Below are positions 41,645 through 55,809 of a stretch of DNA of 64,000 nt, in pieces (position 1 is the stretch's first letter; every line of letters begins with the position of its first letter). Source of the stretch: Neocallimastix lanati (nom. inval.) (taxonomy: Eukaryota; Neocallimastigomycota; Neocallimastigomycetes; Neocallimastigales; Neocallimastigaceae); NCBI GenBank assembly GCA_016946835.1, contig JACVTC010000079.1, forward strand, positions 1 through 64,000, given 5' to 3'. Under the pieces are notes generated by a model. That model was given only the letters and a program-made list of their open reading frames with translations, was not told where the DNA came from and ran no database searches. A program made the position numbers and the translations under genes.

Positions 41645-41664
41645 TTTATTATACTTTAAATTTT

Positions 41665-41707
<43 letters not shown>

Positions 41708-41926
41708 GACTGAAGACTTATGTCTCCCCCCCATATATTAATATGAGTGTATGTTTAACTGTTATACCGGTACGGCGTCGACGCTCGCAACCCCCCATAA
41801 GCAAAGAAACTCCAGTATAGAAACACTCTACGCGATCCTCAAGGGAAAGCATAGCCCCACTATAGGTCACCTCCTTGCCTACTCAGAGGAGCTGGTTTAT
41901 TATACTTTAAATTTTTATTTTTTTTT
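41645..41926. other. GC-rich island bounded by a 31-bp perfect direct repeat
   Basis: The 31 bp at 41645-41675 (starting TTTATTATACTTTAAATT) recur at 41896-41926. Between them are a T-tract and, at about 41706-41895, DNA of roughly balanced base composition with CCGGTACGGCGTCGACGC, the highest G+C in the window. A 66-codon frame (ATG 41751) reads MFNCYTGTASTLATPHKQRN then SSIETLYAILKGKHSPTIGH. A minus-strand frame is also open. Not recognised; a foreign or mobile-element fragment is the simplest explanation. Confidence 0.55.
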
Positions 41927-42536
41927 ATTTATATTTATTTTTTTATTTTAAAAAAAAAAAAATAAATAAAATAAAATAAAATAAAATAAAATAAATTAAA
42001 AATAAATAATAAAATTAAAATAAATAATAATAATAATAAAACGAATAATAATAATTATATATTAAAAGTTAAGATAATAATTGACAATATTTTATTACAA
42101 AACTATAAAAATAAATTATTATATTATATATAAAATAAAAGTTATCTTTAAATATATATTTAAAAAAAAAATCATAGTTTATATTTAAATACTCATTTTA
42201 CTATTATCTTAAAAAGTGAACGTTTTTTTTTTTTTTTTTATTTTTACTTTTTTTTTTTTTTTACTATGTAATATTTTTTCAATTACCCTATAAAATGTAT
42301 ATTATATATAGCATTATCTTTAATTTTAAATATTTAAATAATATTGATTTTTAATTATTTTTTATTTTTATTTTATTATCATTACTATTATTACTTTTAT
42401 TATTATTATTATTATTATGTTGAAGAAAAAAAAAAGATTCAATGTTATATTATTCATTAGATTTTAGTTATTAATATATATATATATTTTTTTTAAATAG
42501 AAAGAAAAAATGTTATTTTTATTTATTTTTACTTTT

Positions 42537-42568
<32 letters not shown>

Positions 42569-43633
42569 TGAAAAAGAAATTCTTCAATTAAAACTTATCC
42601 ATAATTAACAAATAGAAAGTATATAATTTTATTTATTTCCAAAATAAGCAAGATTCTATTTAGAAAGAAAAAAATTTTTTTTATTCCTTTGCAAAAATTT
42701 TATTTGTATTAATGATAATAAAATAATTAAAATTAGAATGATTTATAAGAAACTGAATTTCTCAACAATAACAACAACAAAAACAACAATAATAATGATA
42801 ATAATAATAATTATTAGTATTATCTCTTTCAATTATAAACGCTTTTATGGATATTATTACTATTTATTACAAATTTTATTAACCAATATTATATATATAA
42901 TGATATATATAAAAGGTTCCCAATTTTGGTTTTACCGTATAGCCTTAATATAAAATATATATAAAATAAAAAAAAAAAAATACGAAATAAATATGAATAA
43001 AAAAAAAATATCAAATAAATAAAGTTATATATATATGAATAAAAAAAAATATCAAATAAATAAAGTTATATATATGAATAAAAAAAAATATCAAATAAAT
43101 AAAGTTATATATATATGAATAAAAAAAAATATCAAATAAATAAAGTTATATAAATATGAATAAAAAAAAAAAAAAAGTTTTAATTATTATAATAAAAATA
43201 GAATAGGCATTAATTAAATCTATAATATTAGTAATGTAATTATTATTTAATAATTTTTTTTACGATTATGATTAAAAATAATAGTGTTAATACTAATATT
43301 TATATAAAGTATTAAATAAATATTATATGCAAATACAATATATAATCATCAACAAAGAATTATATACTTTTATTGTATTATTTATTACCTATAATTATCA
43401 TTGATAATATTAAATATTATATAATAGTAATTATCAGTAATTATATATTATATACTATGTATAATTAATATTTATTTATTAATAATCATCTTATTTTCAT
43501 TTAATTTTTTATTAAAGTTCACATATTTTTATAAAATGTATCAAAATGTATCAATATTAATATCCAAAACAAATTTAAATATATTAGTATTATTCACCAA
43601 TTATCTTATTTTCCTACTAAAGTTCAAAGTAAC

Positions 43634-43676
<43 letters not shown>

Positions 43677-44308
43677 TCATAATATTATAACTTATAGTAT
43701 TAACAATATAAAAAAATATATATATATAAATAAAGAAAAAAAAAATAAAAAGTTAACTATCAATGATAATTAAATATATATGTGTTATATATTATCAATT
43801 TGAATGATGAAAGAAAACTCTTTTATAATAAGTTTATGAAATTTTATGTTAAGCATGGGTACTTAAATAAATATATGTATTTATTGTATCCAAATAAAAC
43901 CTAATTCACACTATTTTCAATTTCATTAATTAAAAAATAGGTAAACGAACATAAAAAAAATTTTTTTTTTAATTTGTTTTATTTATAATATTTAGCAAAA
44001 CATACATTTACATAAAATAAATATTATTAAAATAAATGATTTAATATAATAATTGTTTTATACTATTTTTGTTTTGAAATGTTTTATACTTAATATTGAT
44101 ATTAAAGAATTTTAATTAAATGAAAAAAAAAAATTTAAATTATTATTCTTATTTTTTTTTATTTTATTTTATTTTATTTTTATCCTAGTATTCATACTAA
44201 ATAATATAAATAATATATTATTTAAAAAAAGTTTTTTTTTATCACTCTCATTAATTTATTTATTTATTATTTAATTATTCGTTTGTACTTTTCATAGACT
44301 TGAAATAT

Positions 44309-44339
<31 letters not shown>

Positions 44340-44591
44340 TTAGATATAAAAGAATTTCTTTTAAAATACAATTACTACTTTGTCTGGATATAATTAAATA
44401 AACAAATAAATAAATAAAATAATAATAATTAATAATAATAATTAATAATAATAATAAACAAAAAAAAAAAAAAAGTATACAAAGGTATAACAAATTTTAT
44501 TAAATATAGATAATACATATTTAGAAATCTTATATATATATTATAAAATTATTATATATAATTTTATAACACAAAATGCATATTTAAATAA

Positions 44592-44625
<34 letters not shown>

Positions 44626-44774
44626 ATATGGCATTACAAAATTATCCTTCCATAGAATATTTCGTTCATATTATAAAGATATTAAATAAATTTAAATTTA
44701 TTAAATATCTTTAATATAACAATATATAAATAAATAAATAAATAAATAAATAACAAATAATATTATTTGTTAAA
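41927..44774. other. gene-free AT-rich DNA
   Basis: Apart from the 39-42-bp tandem repeat at 42993-43170 and several homopolymer tracts (such as poly-A at 43636-43674 and 44598-44624), nothing stands out. The frame at 42738-42953 is low-complexity and was not accepted. Confidence 0.55.
42993..43170. repeat. tandem repeat, unit 39-42 bp, four copies plus a partial
   Basis: Copies begin with ATGAATAAAAAAAA at 42993, 43035, 43074, 43115 and 43156. Each full copy continues ATATCAAATAAATAAAG and TTATATA. Differences are mainly in the TA spacer. Confidence 0.9.
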
Positions 44775-45442
44775 TGTTAGGAAATTTGGGTCTATTATTA
44801 TGTCAACTTTTTTAATAAATTCTATGATAAAGAATTTGACTAACACTTTATTATTATAAATTAAGCTTTTATATTAATTTATTGTGGCTTATATATTAAA
44901 TATGTATTACAAAATGTTTTAATACATATGATATTTTCCATATATTCCAACATTCCCCCTTAAAACTATAGTTATACTATAATTAATAAATTAGTTTACT
45001 AGTTGAATATATGTATTTAAAACTAACCCATTTTACAATATTAACTTAATATAATTAAACTAATAGCTATTTTTATTCTAAATTAACTTTTAATTTTACA
45101 TGAATAAAATAATATTTACATTATATTAATTCTTAAAATTCAATTAAAGTATTATTAAAATAATTTCTTAAATATATTTATAACAGATTAGCTTCGCCCT
45201 AAAACAAAGTATTTAATATTATTATACCATTAACATTAGATGTATTTAAGGTATCTCCTATAATATATTATTTATCACAGAGTAGATTCTTTTATATATA
45301 TAAATATAGTTCATTATTAATAGCCTAATGTTTTATTTGTCAAAATATCAAATTATAATTTCAATGAAGAGTCTAGGAGTATGAAGATATACAATTTGTT
45401 TTTAGATATGCTTACACGTGTTTTTCTCTATTAAATTAATAT

Positions 45443-45476
<34 letters not shown>

Positions 45477-45913
45477 TATATATATATATTTTTACTTTAG
45501 ATAATTGTCTTCTTCTATCAAATATTTTTTATTTTTATGCGTCTCTTCAATTTTACAATCATGATCATTTCAAATTTTCGATCATTTATATTAGTCTTTC
45601 TTAAATTGACGAAATGATGTTGATAAAATCTTTTATCAACATTTAAAGTTCCAATTTCTTTTTCTTATTGTATCCGGCAAAATATTCTTTTACTATGAAT
45701 ATTTTTAAGGATCAGATGAGACTTTTAATTTGTTAAGAGGAAGAAATTTATGATTGAAAATTATATCAACTTTATTAATATATTTTTTGATAGAATTATT
45801 ACCATTTAATATTATTATAAATTAAATGTTTATATATTAATTCATTGTGGCTTATACATAATTTATAATATATTTCAATACATATGAAGCTTATTTTTCT
45901 TATATATTATACA
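44775..45913 (-). mobile_element. miniature or internally deleted LTR retrotransposon (Copia-like ends)
   Basis: LTR copy A at 44775-44952 starts TGTTAGGAAATTT and ends ATTCCAACA (TG...CA). LTR copy B at about 45731-45913 is a diverged copy: both share TTATTATAAATTAA, TTTATAT, ATTGTGGCTTATA and CAATACATATGA or TAATACATATGA in the same order. Directly right of copy A is TTCCCCCTTAAAACT, which on the minus strand is a polypurine tract AAGGGGGAA immediately before TGTTGGAATATATGG. The element therefore runs on the minus strand and copy A is its 3' LTR. Only about 780 bp lie between the LTRs and no intact gag or pol frame is visible. It is thus a decayed internal-deletion or TRIM-type element. 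I found no convincing primer-binding site or target duplication. Confidence 0.65.
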
Positions 45914-46045
45914 TTTAATATTTTATATTACATTTTATATTTTATAATTTTCTATTGATTAGAAAAAAAATATTAATAATATCAATATTTTTTAAATAGG
46001 AGGTAATTTAATTTTTAATTATTTTATTTAATTTTTTATTATTAC

Positions 46046-46076
<31 letters not shown>

Positions 46077-46123
46077 GGTATTATTATTTTACAATTAATT
46101 ATTTTGTTTATAAATTAAAGTTT

Positions 46124-46158
<35 letters not shown>

Positions 46159-48223
46159 AAAAAATTCAATATCATTTATGAATTTCTACTCAAAAATTTT
46201 ATTTATTATTAAAAAATTTCAATAAAAAAAAATTATATACATATATAGTTTCATAATAATAAAATTTTGTTTTTAATTTGTTATTTTAGAGGTTGATATA
46301 AATCAAAATAAAAAATAAAAAATAAAAATAAAAATAAAAAAAAAATAAAAATTTATTTTATAAGAAATATAAATTAAAAGTTGATAATAGTAAAATACTT
46401 ATTATAGTAATATTAATCTACCAAAGTTGGTTATAATTAAAACCTCACCATAATAAATTATTTAAATTAAAATTATGGAGATTTAAAAAAAAAAAAAAAA
46501 AATTTTTTTTTTTTTAATTATTTTTATTTTTTTTACATAAATTGTAAATATAATAATAATAATAATTAGTTTAGTAATCGTCATCCTAATTATTATTAAT
46601 ATTTATAATTATTCATAATTAGTGCTATTATTTATTGGTATGGAATGTCTTATGAAATATTGAAAATTAAAATTCTTTTAACAAATATTTTTAAATTTAA
46701 TGTATCATAAAAATGAAAATATTTTAAAAATTATTAAAAATATAACAAGAGAAATGAGATAAATACAAATAATAATAGTAATAGAATTGAAAATGTTAAC
46801 AACATATTTCAAATAATATACTGGGCCTTTACAATAACCAATATAGTTACAAAATATATATTACCTAAGAAAATTCATAAATTAATTACTAAAATATAAT
46901 CCATAAAAAAAAATTAGATATATATAATTATTTAAGTGTATGTATAAATAAAAAAAAAAAGTAATATTAATAAAAAAAATTATTAATAAGAAAAAATACT
47001 AATTGATAAAGAATTTATATATATATACTAATGTTTATTAGAAATAAATTTTATTAAAATAAAATATTATATAATAAACCAATTAATAGTAATTATATGA
47101 AATAACTTATGATTATCATTCTTTTGAAATAATAATTTTTATTTAAAAAAATAATTATATATATAATAATTTTAAAATTATTAAACCTATACATTTATAC
47201 ACATTGGGAAAAAAATATGTTTATAAATATATTATATAATTAAATTAATATTTCTATTTTAATATAATTTAATTTCTTAAAAGTACTAGTAAAAGGGTTT
47301 TTTTTTTTTTTTTTATTTATTTATTTTATTTTATTTTATTTTATTTGACCAAAAATATTTATTTAAATTGATTATAATTTAGATTGAAGTTTAACAAAAA
47401 GTATAATTGATTATTAAATTATTATAATTATTATTATTTATTATAATTATAATTATTATTGTCATTAATCATTAATATTATTTAAGTTGTTAGTAATTTT
47501 TATTGGTATCCTAATTTATGTAATTTAAATTAAATTCTACCAATATGATAAGATTAAAAATTAACGAAATGTCAAACATCCAATTTTAAAATAATTAAAA
47601 TTTTATCAATATTTAAAATTTAAAAAATTTTTAATATTAATTATTAAATAAAATAATAGTAATAAATTCATTAGATAATATAAAAATATTTATATATATA
47701 AATACAAAGAATTAAATATTTTTAATACAATAAATTTTATTCTTATGTATTTCTCTTATATTTTTATACATATTCAAAACTAATAATAAATAGTTAATAA
47801 TATTATTTTATTCAAAATTTATTTTAAATAATTTTTTTTTCATAATATATTATTTTATATACTAAAATAATTCATAATCTTAAAATAAAATTATTAGATA
47901 AAAGAAATAGAACAAAAATATATAAATATATATAATAGCAATACAAATAAAAAAAATAATATGAAATAATAATAATAAAAATCCATATCATAAATGCTTT
48001 CTATGGATAATTTTATTTTAATTATATTAAGCTTAAAAAAAAAAATAAAAAAATGATCAGTTTGGAATAATTAATTTATAGAAATTTCTCAAAAACAAAA
48101 ATATTATAATTTTTATGATAACATCAAAAAAAGAAAATAAAATAATTAGTTAATATTGTTGTTGTTGTACAAAAAAATATAAATTTAGATAAAGTAAAAG
48201 TTAATAAAATTAAACAAATTGTC

Positions 48224-48260
<37 letters not shown>

Positions 48261-48442
48261 TAAAAAGCTACTTTTTCAACATTTCATCTAAAATTATATA
48301 AAATTGTATATATTTTAAATTAAAATTTAACTATTATAATAAAATATTTCATTAAAGTTCATTATTATTATAATTAGTATTATTTTTATTATTATTATTT
48401 TTATTATTATTACTTTTACTAATATCATTATAAAAAAAAAGT

Positions 48443-48478
<36 letters not shown>

Positions 48479-49091
48479 GAATGAAAATATTGCATCTGAA
48501 ATTAAATAATAATAATATATTGAAGTAAAATGTTAATAATAAAACCATAATAAAACTTAATTTTAATATTTTTTTTTTATGATTAATTTAATTATTATTA
48601 TTTTTTGTTATTAAAAGATTAATTATAATTATATATCACGAATTGTTAATTTTGAAAAATTACCGTTTTATTTTAAAATAATAATACTAACAGTGATTTT
48701 CTAATATTTAAAATTTTTTAAATAATGTTAACAATAAATATACAGGTTTATATATTTTAAAGAGGATTATTTAAAATAAACATTAATATAATATAACATT
48801 ATTATTTATTAATTTTTTTTTTATTATTTTTATTATTTGATTATTACAAAAAATGAATTACTACAAATAATATAAAATTTTTATTTACAATAACAATAAT
48901 AATTATATTAATATAAAATGATAATAAATAAATTTTATGTAAATAATTGTATATTTTTTTATTCAATTATTGAAATAACCTTTAGATTTATATATATATG
49001 TATAAAAAAAAACAAAAAAAACATGGACAACACAAAAATTATAAAATTTATCCAACCAAAAAAAAAAAAAATATATATATATAAATATATA
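45914..49091. other. gene-free AT-rich DNA
   Basis: Homopolymer tracts, ATT runs (about 46034-46075) and TTTTA runs near 47325-47345. The Ile/Leu-rich frame at 48327-48548 comes from ATT/AAT runs. Nothing gene-like. Confidence 0.55.
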
Positions 49092-49519
49092 GCATATTTA
49101 TTTACATATATATTGATTTATTAGCTATATTTATTTAAATATATATTGATCAATTAGCTATATTTATTTACATATATATTGATTTATTAGCTATATTTAT
49201 TTAAATATATATTGATTAATTAGCTATATTTATTTAAATATATATTGATTAATTAGTTATATTTATTTAAATATATATTGATTAATTAGCTATATTTATT
49301 TAAATATATATTGATTAATTAGTTATATTTATTTAAATATATATTGATTAATTAGCTATATTTATTTACATATATATTGATTAATTAGTTATATTTATTT
49401 ACATATATATTGATTAATTAGCTATATTTATTTACATATATATTGATTAATTAGCTATATTTATTTAAATATATATTGATTAATTAGTTATATTTATTTA
49501 AATATATATTGATTAATTT
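49092..49519. repeat. 33-bp minisatellite, about 13 copies
   Basis: Each unit contains AGCTATATTTATTTAAATAT followed by ATATTGATTAATT. Variants alternate at two sites (AGCTA/AGTTA and AAAT/ACAT), and the first three copies carry GATTTATT or GATCAATT. Copies are directly adjacent without spacers, so it is not a CRISPR. 33 bp is a multiple of three, but the unit contains stop codons in the accessible frames. Confidence 0.95.
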
Positions 49520-50204
49520 TTTTAATTATTTTTATCATTAATACTTTCATTAATAATATTTTATATTCTTTAAATAGGTCCAATATAAATCTAATAAATC
49601 TAATATATAAATCATATAGTTATCATTTTAGATTAAGTATCAATCACCTTTCAAAGATTATGACTATAAGTATATTACTATATTATATTATAATAATATT
49701 TATATTGAATTGAATATAAAAGCCTATGTATTCTATACAAATGTTGATAATATATTAAAATATATTAATATAAAGTTAATAATTATTATTATTTAAAATT
49801 CCAATTGGTTCAATAAGCATATTAAATAATATTTTATTAATAAGTTTATTTTTTTAAAAAAAATTAAATTTATCTATATTAAAGGAAGCTTATTTTATAA
49901 TAAATTATTATGATACATAAATTTTATAAATTTTATATATATAAAGATAATAATATATTTTATAATTATTATTATTAATAATACATTAAACTTTAAATAT
50001 TAACAAAAAAAAAAAAAAAAACTAAAATTTGAATAAACCTATTTTCATATTTAATATTTTAAAATATTTTTTTATCCATATTATTAAAATTATAATAATT
50101 TTATATTCAATTATATATCAATATAAAAAATATCACATCGTTTCCTTATCTTTCTAGGAAGGTTAAAAGTAAGAAACCAATATTTAATAATAATTAATTA
50201 TTAT

Positions 50205-50285
50205 TAATTACAGGAAAAAAAAATAAAAACTATTAATTATTTTATTAGAGATTAATAAGTATAATATGTTTTTTTCCTGTAATTA
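50205..50285. repeat. 17-bp inverted repeat
   Basis: TAATTACAGGAAAAAAA at 50205-50221 and its exact reverse complement at 50269-50285, 47 bp apart. Confidence 0.85.
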
Positions 50286-52544
50286 TAACCAACTTTTAGT
50301 AAAATATCTTTAATTTAAAATAAAAACTAAAGTTTTATAGTAATATAAAAATTAACTTTATATTATTCATAATTTGGATGGTAAAATTTTAAAATTAAAA
50401 TAATACATATTTTCAAATTGTTTTATCTTTAATTAATTTATTAAATAATAATAATAATTACTAATTATTTTTATGACGACTTATATACTACTACCACTCA
50501 TAACAATTGTCAATTTTATTAAAAAAAAAAAAAAGTATTTTTTTAATTAGTATAGAAAAATATAATATATATAATTTTAATTTTAAAATTGTTTTATGTA
50601 ATATCCAAAGAAAAAGAAAAGGAAAATATGGCAACTAAAGAATTAAGAAGTTTAAATTATTTTATTAAAAGTAATAAATTTTTTATTTATTTAAAATTAT
50701 GGAATTTAAAGTAATAAAAGTAATTCATTTTATTTTTATTTTTATTTGCTTTGTTCTTTTTCATTATTCATTTTATATTTTTATTATATACACTTAAAAA
50801 TTAAAATAAGTTAAGATAAAATAAATAAATATATAAGTGTACTCATTTTAATTATAATTTTTTTTTTTTTATCATTAATATATTATATTTCCATAAGATT
50901 CTTTTTATTAATAAATAAAATTAAAAATTAAAAAAAAAAAAAAAAAAAAAAACGGCAATAAACAACATATGAATAAACAGATTTTTAAAAAGAATAATAA
51001 TCAAAAAATAATGTAATAAATACGATATTCTAGATTTGACTAAATTATATTTACTATCATTGATTTATTATAAAGTATATTCAATCTAAATATAATTTAA
51101 TTCATAATTTCTTTAAATTTATAAATATATATAAATATTTTAATTATTAGTTTCTACTTTCCCAATCATCTTATTATATTAAAAAACATAGGACTTTTTT
51201 TTTTTTTTTTTTTTTATAAAAAAAAGTTACAAAAAAAAAAAAAGATTAATTTAATATATGTAGTATATATATTAAAATACTTTCTAATTATTCTTCCTTT
51301 TTATTTTTAATAACCAATGTCTTCATCATAAAAAACTTTCAAAACAAAAGAAAAAAGAAATTAAGGAAAAATAAAATAATTTAAATAAATCGATATTTAA
51401 TAAACATTTTCAAAAGAACTTTTATTTTTATTTTTTTTTTTTATACTTTTTATTTTAAGTAAAAATATATAAATGATATAAAATAAATATACATTATACT
51501 ATGTAATATGAAATATAATCGTTAAATAAAATAAATATATATTTATTTTACTAATGCTTTTATTTTATTGAATAAATTTATGATATGGGGGAAAAAACAT
51601 AAAAATATATATATATAAATATAGAAGAACAATTAATAACTATGATTAATAATGTATATAAATGTATATACAAAAAAAAAATAAAATATCAAAAAAAAAT
51701 TTTTTTTTTTTTTAAATAGAAACTGATAAGTTCCAAATTAGAATAGAATAAAATTGTTTTCAAAGTAAAATAAAAGAATAAAAAAAAAATTAATAACTTT
51801 TTCAATAAATAAAAATTCGAAACTCTTCAAAATGCCTTTTTTTTTTTTTTTTTTTTTTTTATTTTAATTATAAATAAAATTTATAATTTAATGATAATCG
51901 TATTTATAATTGGTCAGATATATAGAAAATCATTTAATATTTAAGAATTAAATAAAACAAATCATAAAACAATTTTATATATATATATATAGAAAAACCC
52001 CGATATAAAAAAAACGATATATAAAAAAATGAAAATAAATTATATATAAATAAAAATAAATAAAATTGTAATGTCCCTTCCAAAATTAATATAAAATTAA
52101 GTTATATATTTCATCGTTTTATCCGTGTTCTAAGCCTTACTAATTCATTCTTATTTTTTATTATATATTATGAAGATGTGAACTGTCTCTTTTTCTTTTT
52201 TTTTTTCATACTAATCTTATTTCATATATAATAATAATTAGGAATATTCATATTTAAATACTTTTTTTTTATTTAATTGTATATATTAAAACATTTACAA
52301 TAAGTAAAATTATTAAATATATAATTAAAATATAATTAAAATATAATTAAAATATAATTAAAATATATATATAGTTCATTTCTCTATTCTTTTAGATTTA
52401 TAATTGTATTTTTTTTATAGAACATAAAAAAAAATACTTTTATGTTCTATATTACAGTATTACTAATATTGAGAATATATCAAAATTTGATAAAATTCAT
52501 TATATAATTAATTAATTTTAGAGTAATTAATTTTAGAGTAATTA

Positions 52545-52584
<40 letters not shown>

Positions 52585-53928
52585 ATAATTGATTAATAGA
52601 ATAATTTTATTTTGATATATTCTTCTTAAATATTTACTAATGAATAAAAACTATTCAATCTATTTTATATCTACTATCAAAAACTTTTAACTAAACATTA
52701 TCATGGAAAACTAATAAGAATTATTAATTAATAAAGTTCTATTTTTTCCCCTTTTTTTGTAATACATTAGTAATAATAAATATTATATTTAATAAAGTTA
52801 ATATATATTCCATTAATAATAAATTTTATTAATTAATTTAAAAAATTTGAATTTTTAAAAAATTGTTTAATTATGAATAAAAATTAAAATATATATAAAA
52901 GATGTACATAATATTATATTAATATATTATCATAAATCTATATATAATAATATAAATCTAATGATATTTTTATACTATTTTTTTTTAAATGTCACGTCAC
53001 ACTCTTTTTTTTATTATTTTTTTTTTAATAAATTATTCATTTTTAATTATGAATTTATTTATTTTTTTTTTATTTTAAAATAATTATTTATATTACTCAA
53101 TTAATAGTATTACTATTTTAAGCAAAAGTAATATGTATATAATATATTTTTATTTTTTTTAAAAAAATATATATATATATATAAATAATAATATGGCAAA
53201 AGATGAATTAAAATTAGATTTATATCATTAGGAAGAATTATATTTTATTATTTAAAAAAATAAAATAAATAAAAAGCATAGTATATTATTTATTTCATTA
53301 TTATAAAGAATGAATATATATATAAACAAAAATGATTCATATATATAATATTGTATAATAATACAAAATATAAAAAATGTTAACATAAATAATATAAATT
53401 TTTTTTTTTTATATTTTGATAAATATTAATTACTTTAATTAAAAAAAAAGTGAAATGGTCATATAATAAAAATATAAAAAATTTATTATATATAGTTTTT
53501 TTATAATATTTATTTTAATCGTATTAACCAATATATTTTTGTTTAATATATTACTTTAAAATAAAATACATTACAGTATTACAAAAAAAAAATTTTTTTA
53601 TAAAAAATAATAAAGTCAGATACACAAATACAAAAAAAAAAAGACCTATAATACAATATATTTAATAGAGAATTATGATTCATATAAATAGTTTAATAAA
53701 TTTTATAAAAAAAAAAAAACATCTTATTTAACCTTAATTGTAATTTAATTGTACAAATAAATATACTTTTTCTTTTTTTTAAAAAAAAAAAAAAAAAAAC
53801 TTATTTTAAGTATATAAACCAAATTTATTAAAAAAAAAAAAAACATAAATTAAACATAGATTAATGTATAATATTAAACTTTCACAAAAAAATTTCTTTA
53901 TTAAATTTTAATTATTAATAAAATTTAT

Positions 53929-53986
53929 TAAAAGACTTCTATAGTATTCAACTAATATATTAATTGAATACTATAGAAGTCTTTTA
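53929..53986. repeat. perfect 23-bp hairpin
   Basis: Arms at 53929-53951 and 53964-53986 are perfectly complementary over 23 bp, including the GC-containing core AAGACTTCTATAGTATTCAA, with a 12-nt loop. No terminator-like T-run context. It could be a minimal inverted-repeat element or a structured RNA. Confidence 0.9.
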
Positions 53987-55754
53987 TTAATTAATAAGAT
54001 TTATACCTATGTAACATAGAATTTTAGATGAAAAAATACTAAAAGTTCTAGTAAAAAAATATATATTGAAATAACATTAAATTTAATTAAATTGTGAATA
54101 TGAAGTAATATTTCAATTAAAAATAAAATTTTGATAATAATAAAAAAAATATATAATATAAAATAAAATTTTGATTCTAAATAAAAAAAAAGTATATATA
54201 TAATATAAAATTTAAATTTTATATAATATATTTCTATTTTATATAATAAATATACATATTTAATCTCAAACTTCATATTGATATATTATTGAATATTTTA
54301 TTATAATGAATTCATTTGTTAAATCTTTTTATTTTATTTTATTATATATATTTAATTACTAAAAAATATTACTAAATTTCATTAATTAGATATATTTAAT
54401 ATTTTTCATATTTAATTACTGACAAAATTTATTTATAAAAAATAATAAAGTTTCAATTTTCATTTTAAAATTACTGAACGTTTATTTTTTATTATTTATT
54501 TTTTGGTAATTATCACATCTTTATTATATACCTTTTTTTTTTCTATGTTACCATATTAAAAAGTAATTTAATTATAAAGTTTGTTTATCATAATTGTTTT
54601 TATTTTCCTTTTTATTTTTACATAAAAAAAAAATCATCAAAAATGTTTTTTATTTCTAATTTAGGAAGAATTATCCTGTTGCTAAATTTAGATTGATAAA
54701 TAATTAAACTTTAAATTTGTATTTATTTTATATAAAATGAACTATTTGTAAATAATTAATTGGTAATATATAATCTTATATATTTTTAATATTTTTAATA
54801 TATAATAAATTCTTTTTTATTAAAAAAAAAAAAGAATGAAACAAATTTTTAAAGCAATAATTATATATGTTGTAATATTTGTAATATTATAATAGATCTT
54901 GAGTCTATAATAATAATTATTACAATTATTACAAATATATTTTTGTATAATTTAATATAAATTAAAAAATATTTTAAATAATAGAAATAAACACAAAAAT
55001 TGGCTAGAACGTCTGGAAATTTTATATGAAACCTTTTCATTTGTTAATAATTATTAATTAAAAAAATATCCGATAGAATTTATTAATTGATATATATATA
55101 AAAAAATAAATAAATAAATAAATAAATAAATAAATTACAAAATTAAAGAAAATTTTTTCTTTTTCATCAATACATTAAAAATCCTCATAATATGATTTAT
55201 ATTTGCAATTATCTAACACAAAAAAAAAAAAATAAAAAAAAAAATGAGGTGCCATGACAGGGATTATTATATATATATATATATATATACAAATTAATCT
55301 ATTAATAATCAATAATGAAATTTATCCATCTTATGTATTCTTTTTTTATTCACTTTTAAATTTTACTATATTTACTAATATTTAATACTTTTTATTTTAT
55401 AACTTGAAATTTTAGTTTGTTTGTTTGCTTCATTAAAAAAGAATATATGCTAAAACGGAAAAGGAACAAAAGGAAAATAATAATGATTATAATAATAATA
55501 ATAATAATAATAATAAAGAAATAAATTTTTAAAAGGGTTTAATTATTTTTTTTTAATAAAAATAAAATAATTGTAATGCATAAAAAGTTAAAATAAATAA
55601 ATATATATAGTTGTATATATTTGGATTTTTTAATTAATATTAAATATATAAATAATCTTTCTTTTTTTTATTTCTATTTTTATTTTTTTTTTAATTTTTA
55701 TTTATATTTTTATTATTATCAAATTATCCAGATCTTCTTATTCTTATTAAGTAA

Positions 55755-55809
55755 GTTAATTATATCTTTTTCTTTAATTTTTATTTATTAAGAAAAAGAT
55801 ATAATTAAC
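55755..55809. repeat. perfect 20-bp hairpin
   Basis: GTTAATTATATCTTTTTCTT at 55755-55774 pairs exactly with 55790-55809; the loop is 15 nt. Confidence 0.9.

Noticed and set aside
38996-41735. C-runs followed by ATAT at both the fold-back right end and the second GC island
   Set aside because: The similarity does not extend beyond the C-run, so shared origin cannot be claimed.
49092-49519. Regular 33-bp array considered as CRISPR
   Set aside because: Units are directly adjacent with no spacers, and the genome is eukaryotic.
54007-54276. 89-codon minus-strand frame
   Set aside because: Only hydrophobic AT-coded residues over a locally duplicated AATATAAAATTTTGATT stretch; no codon or motif support.
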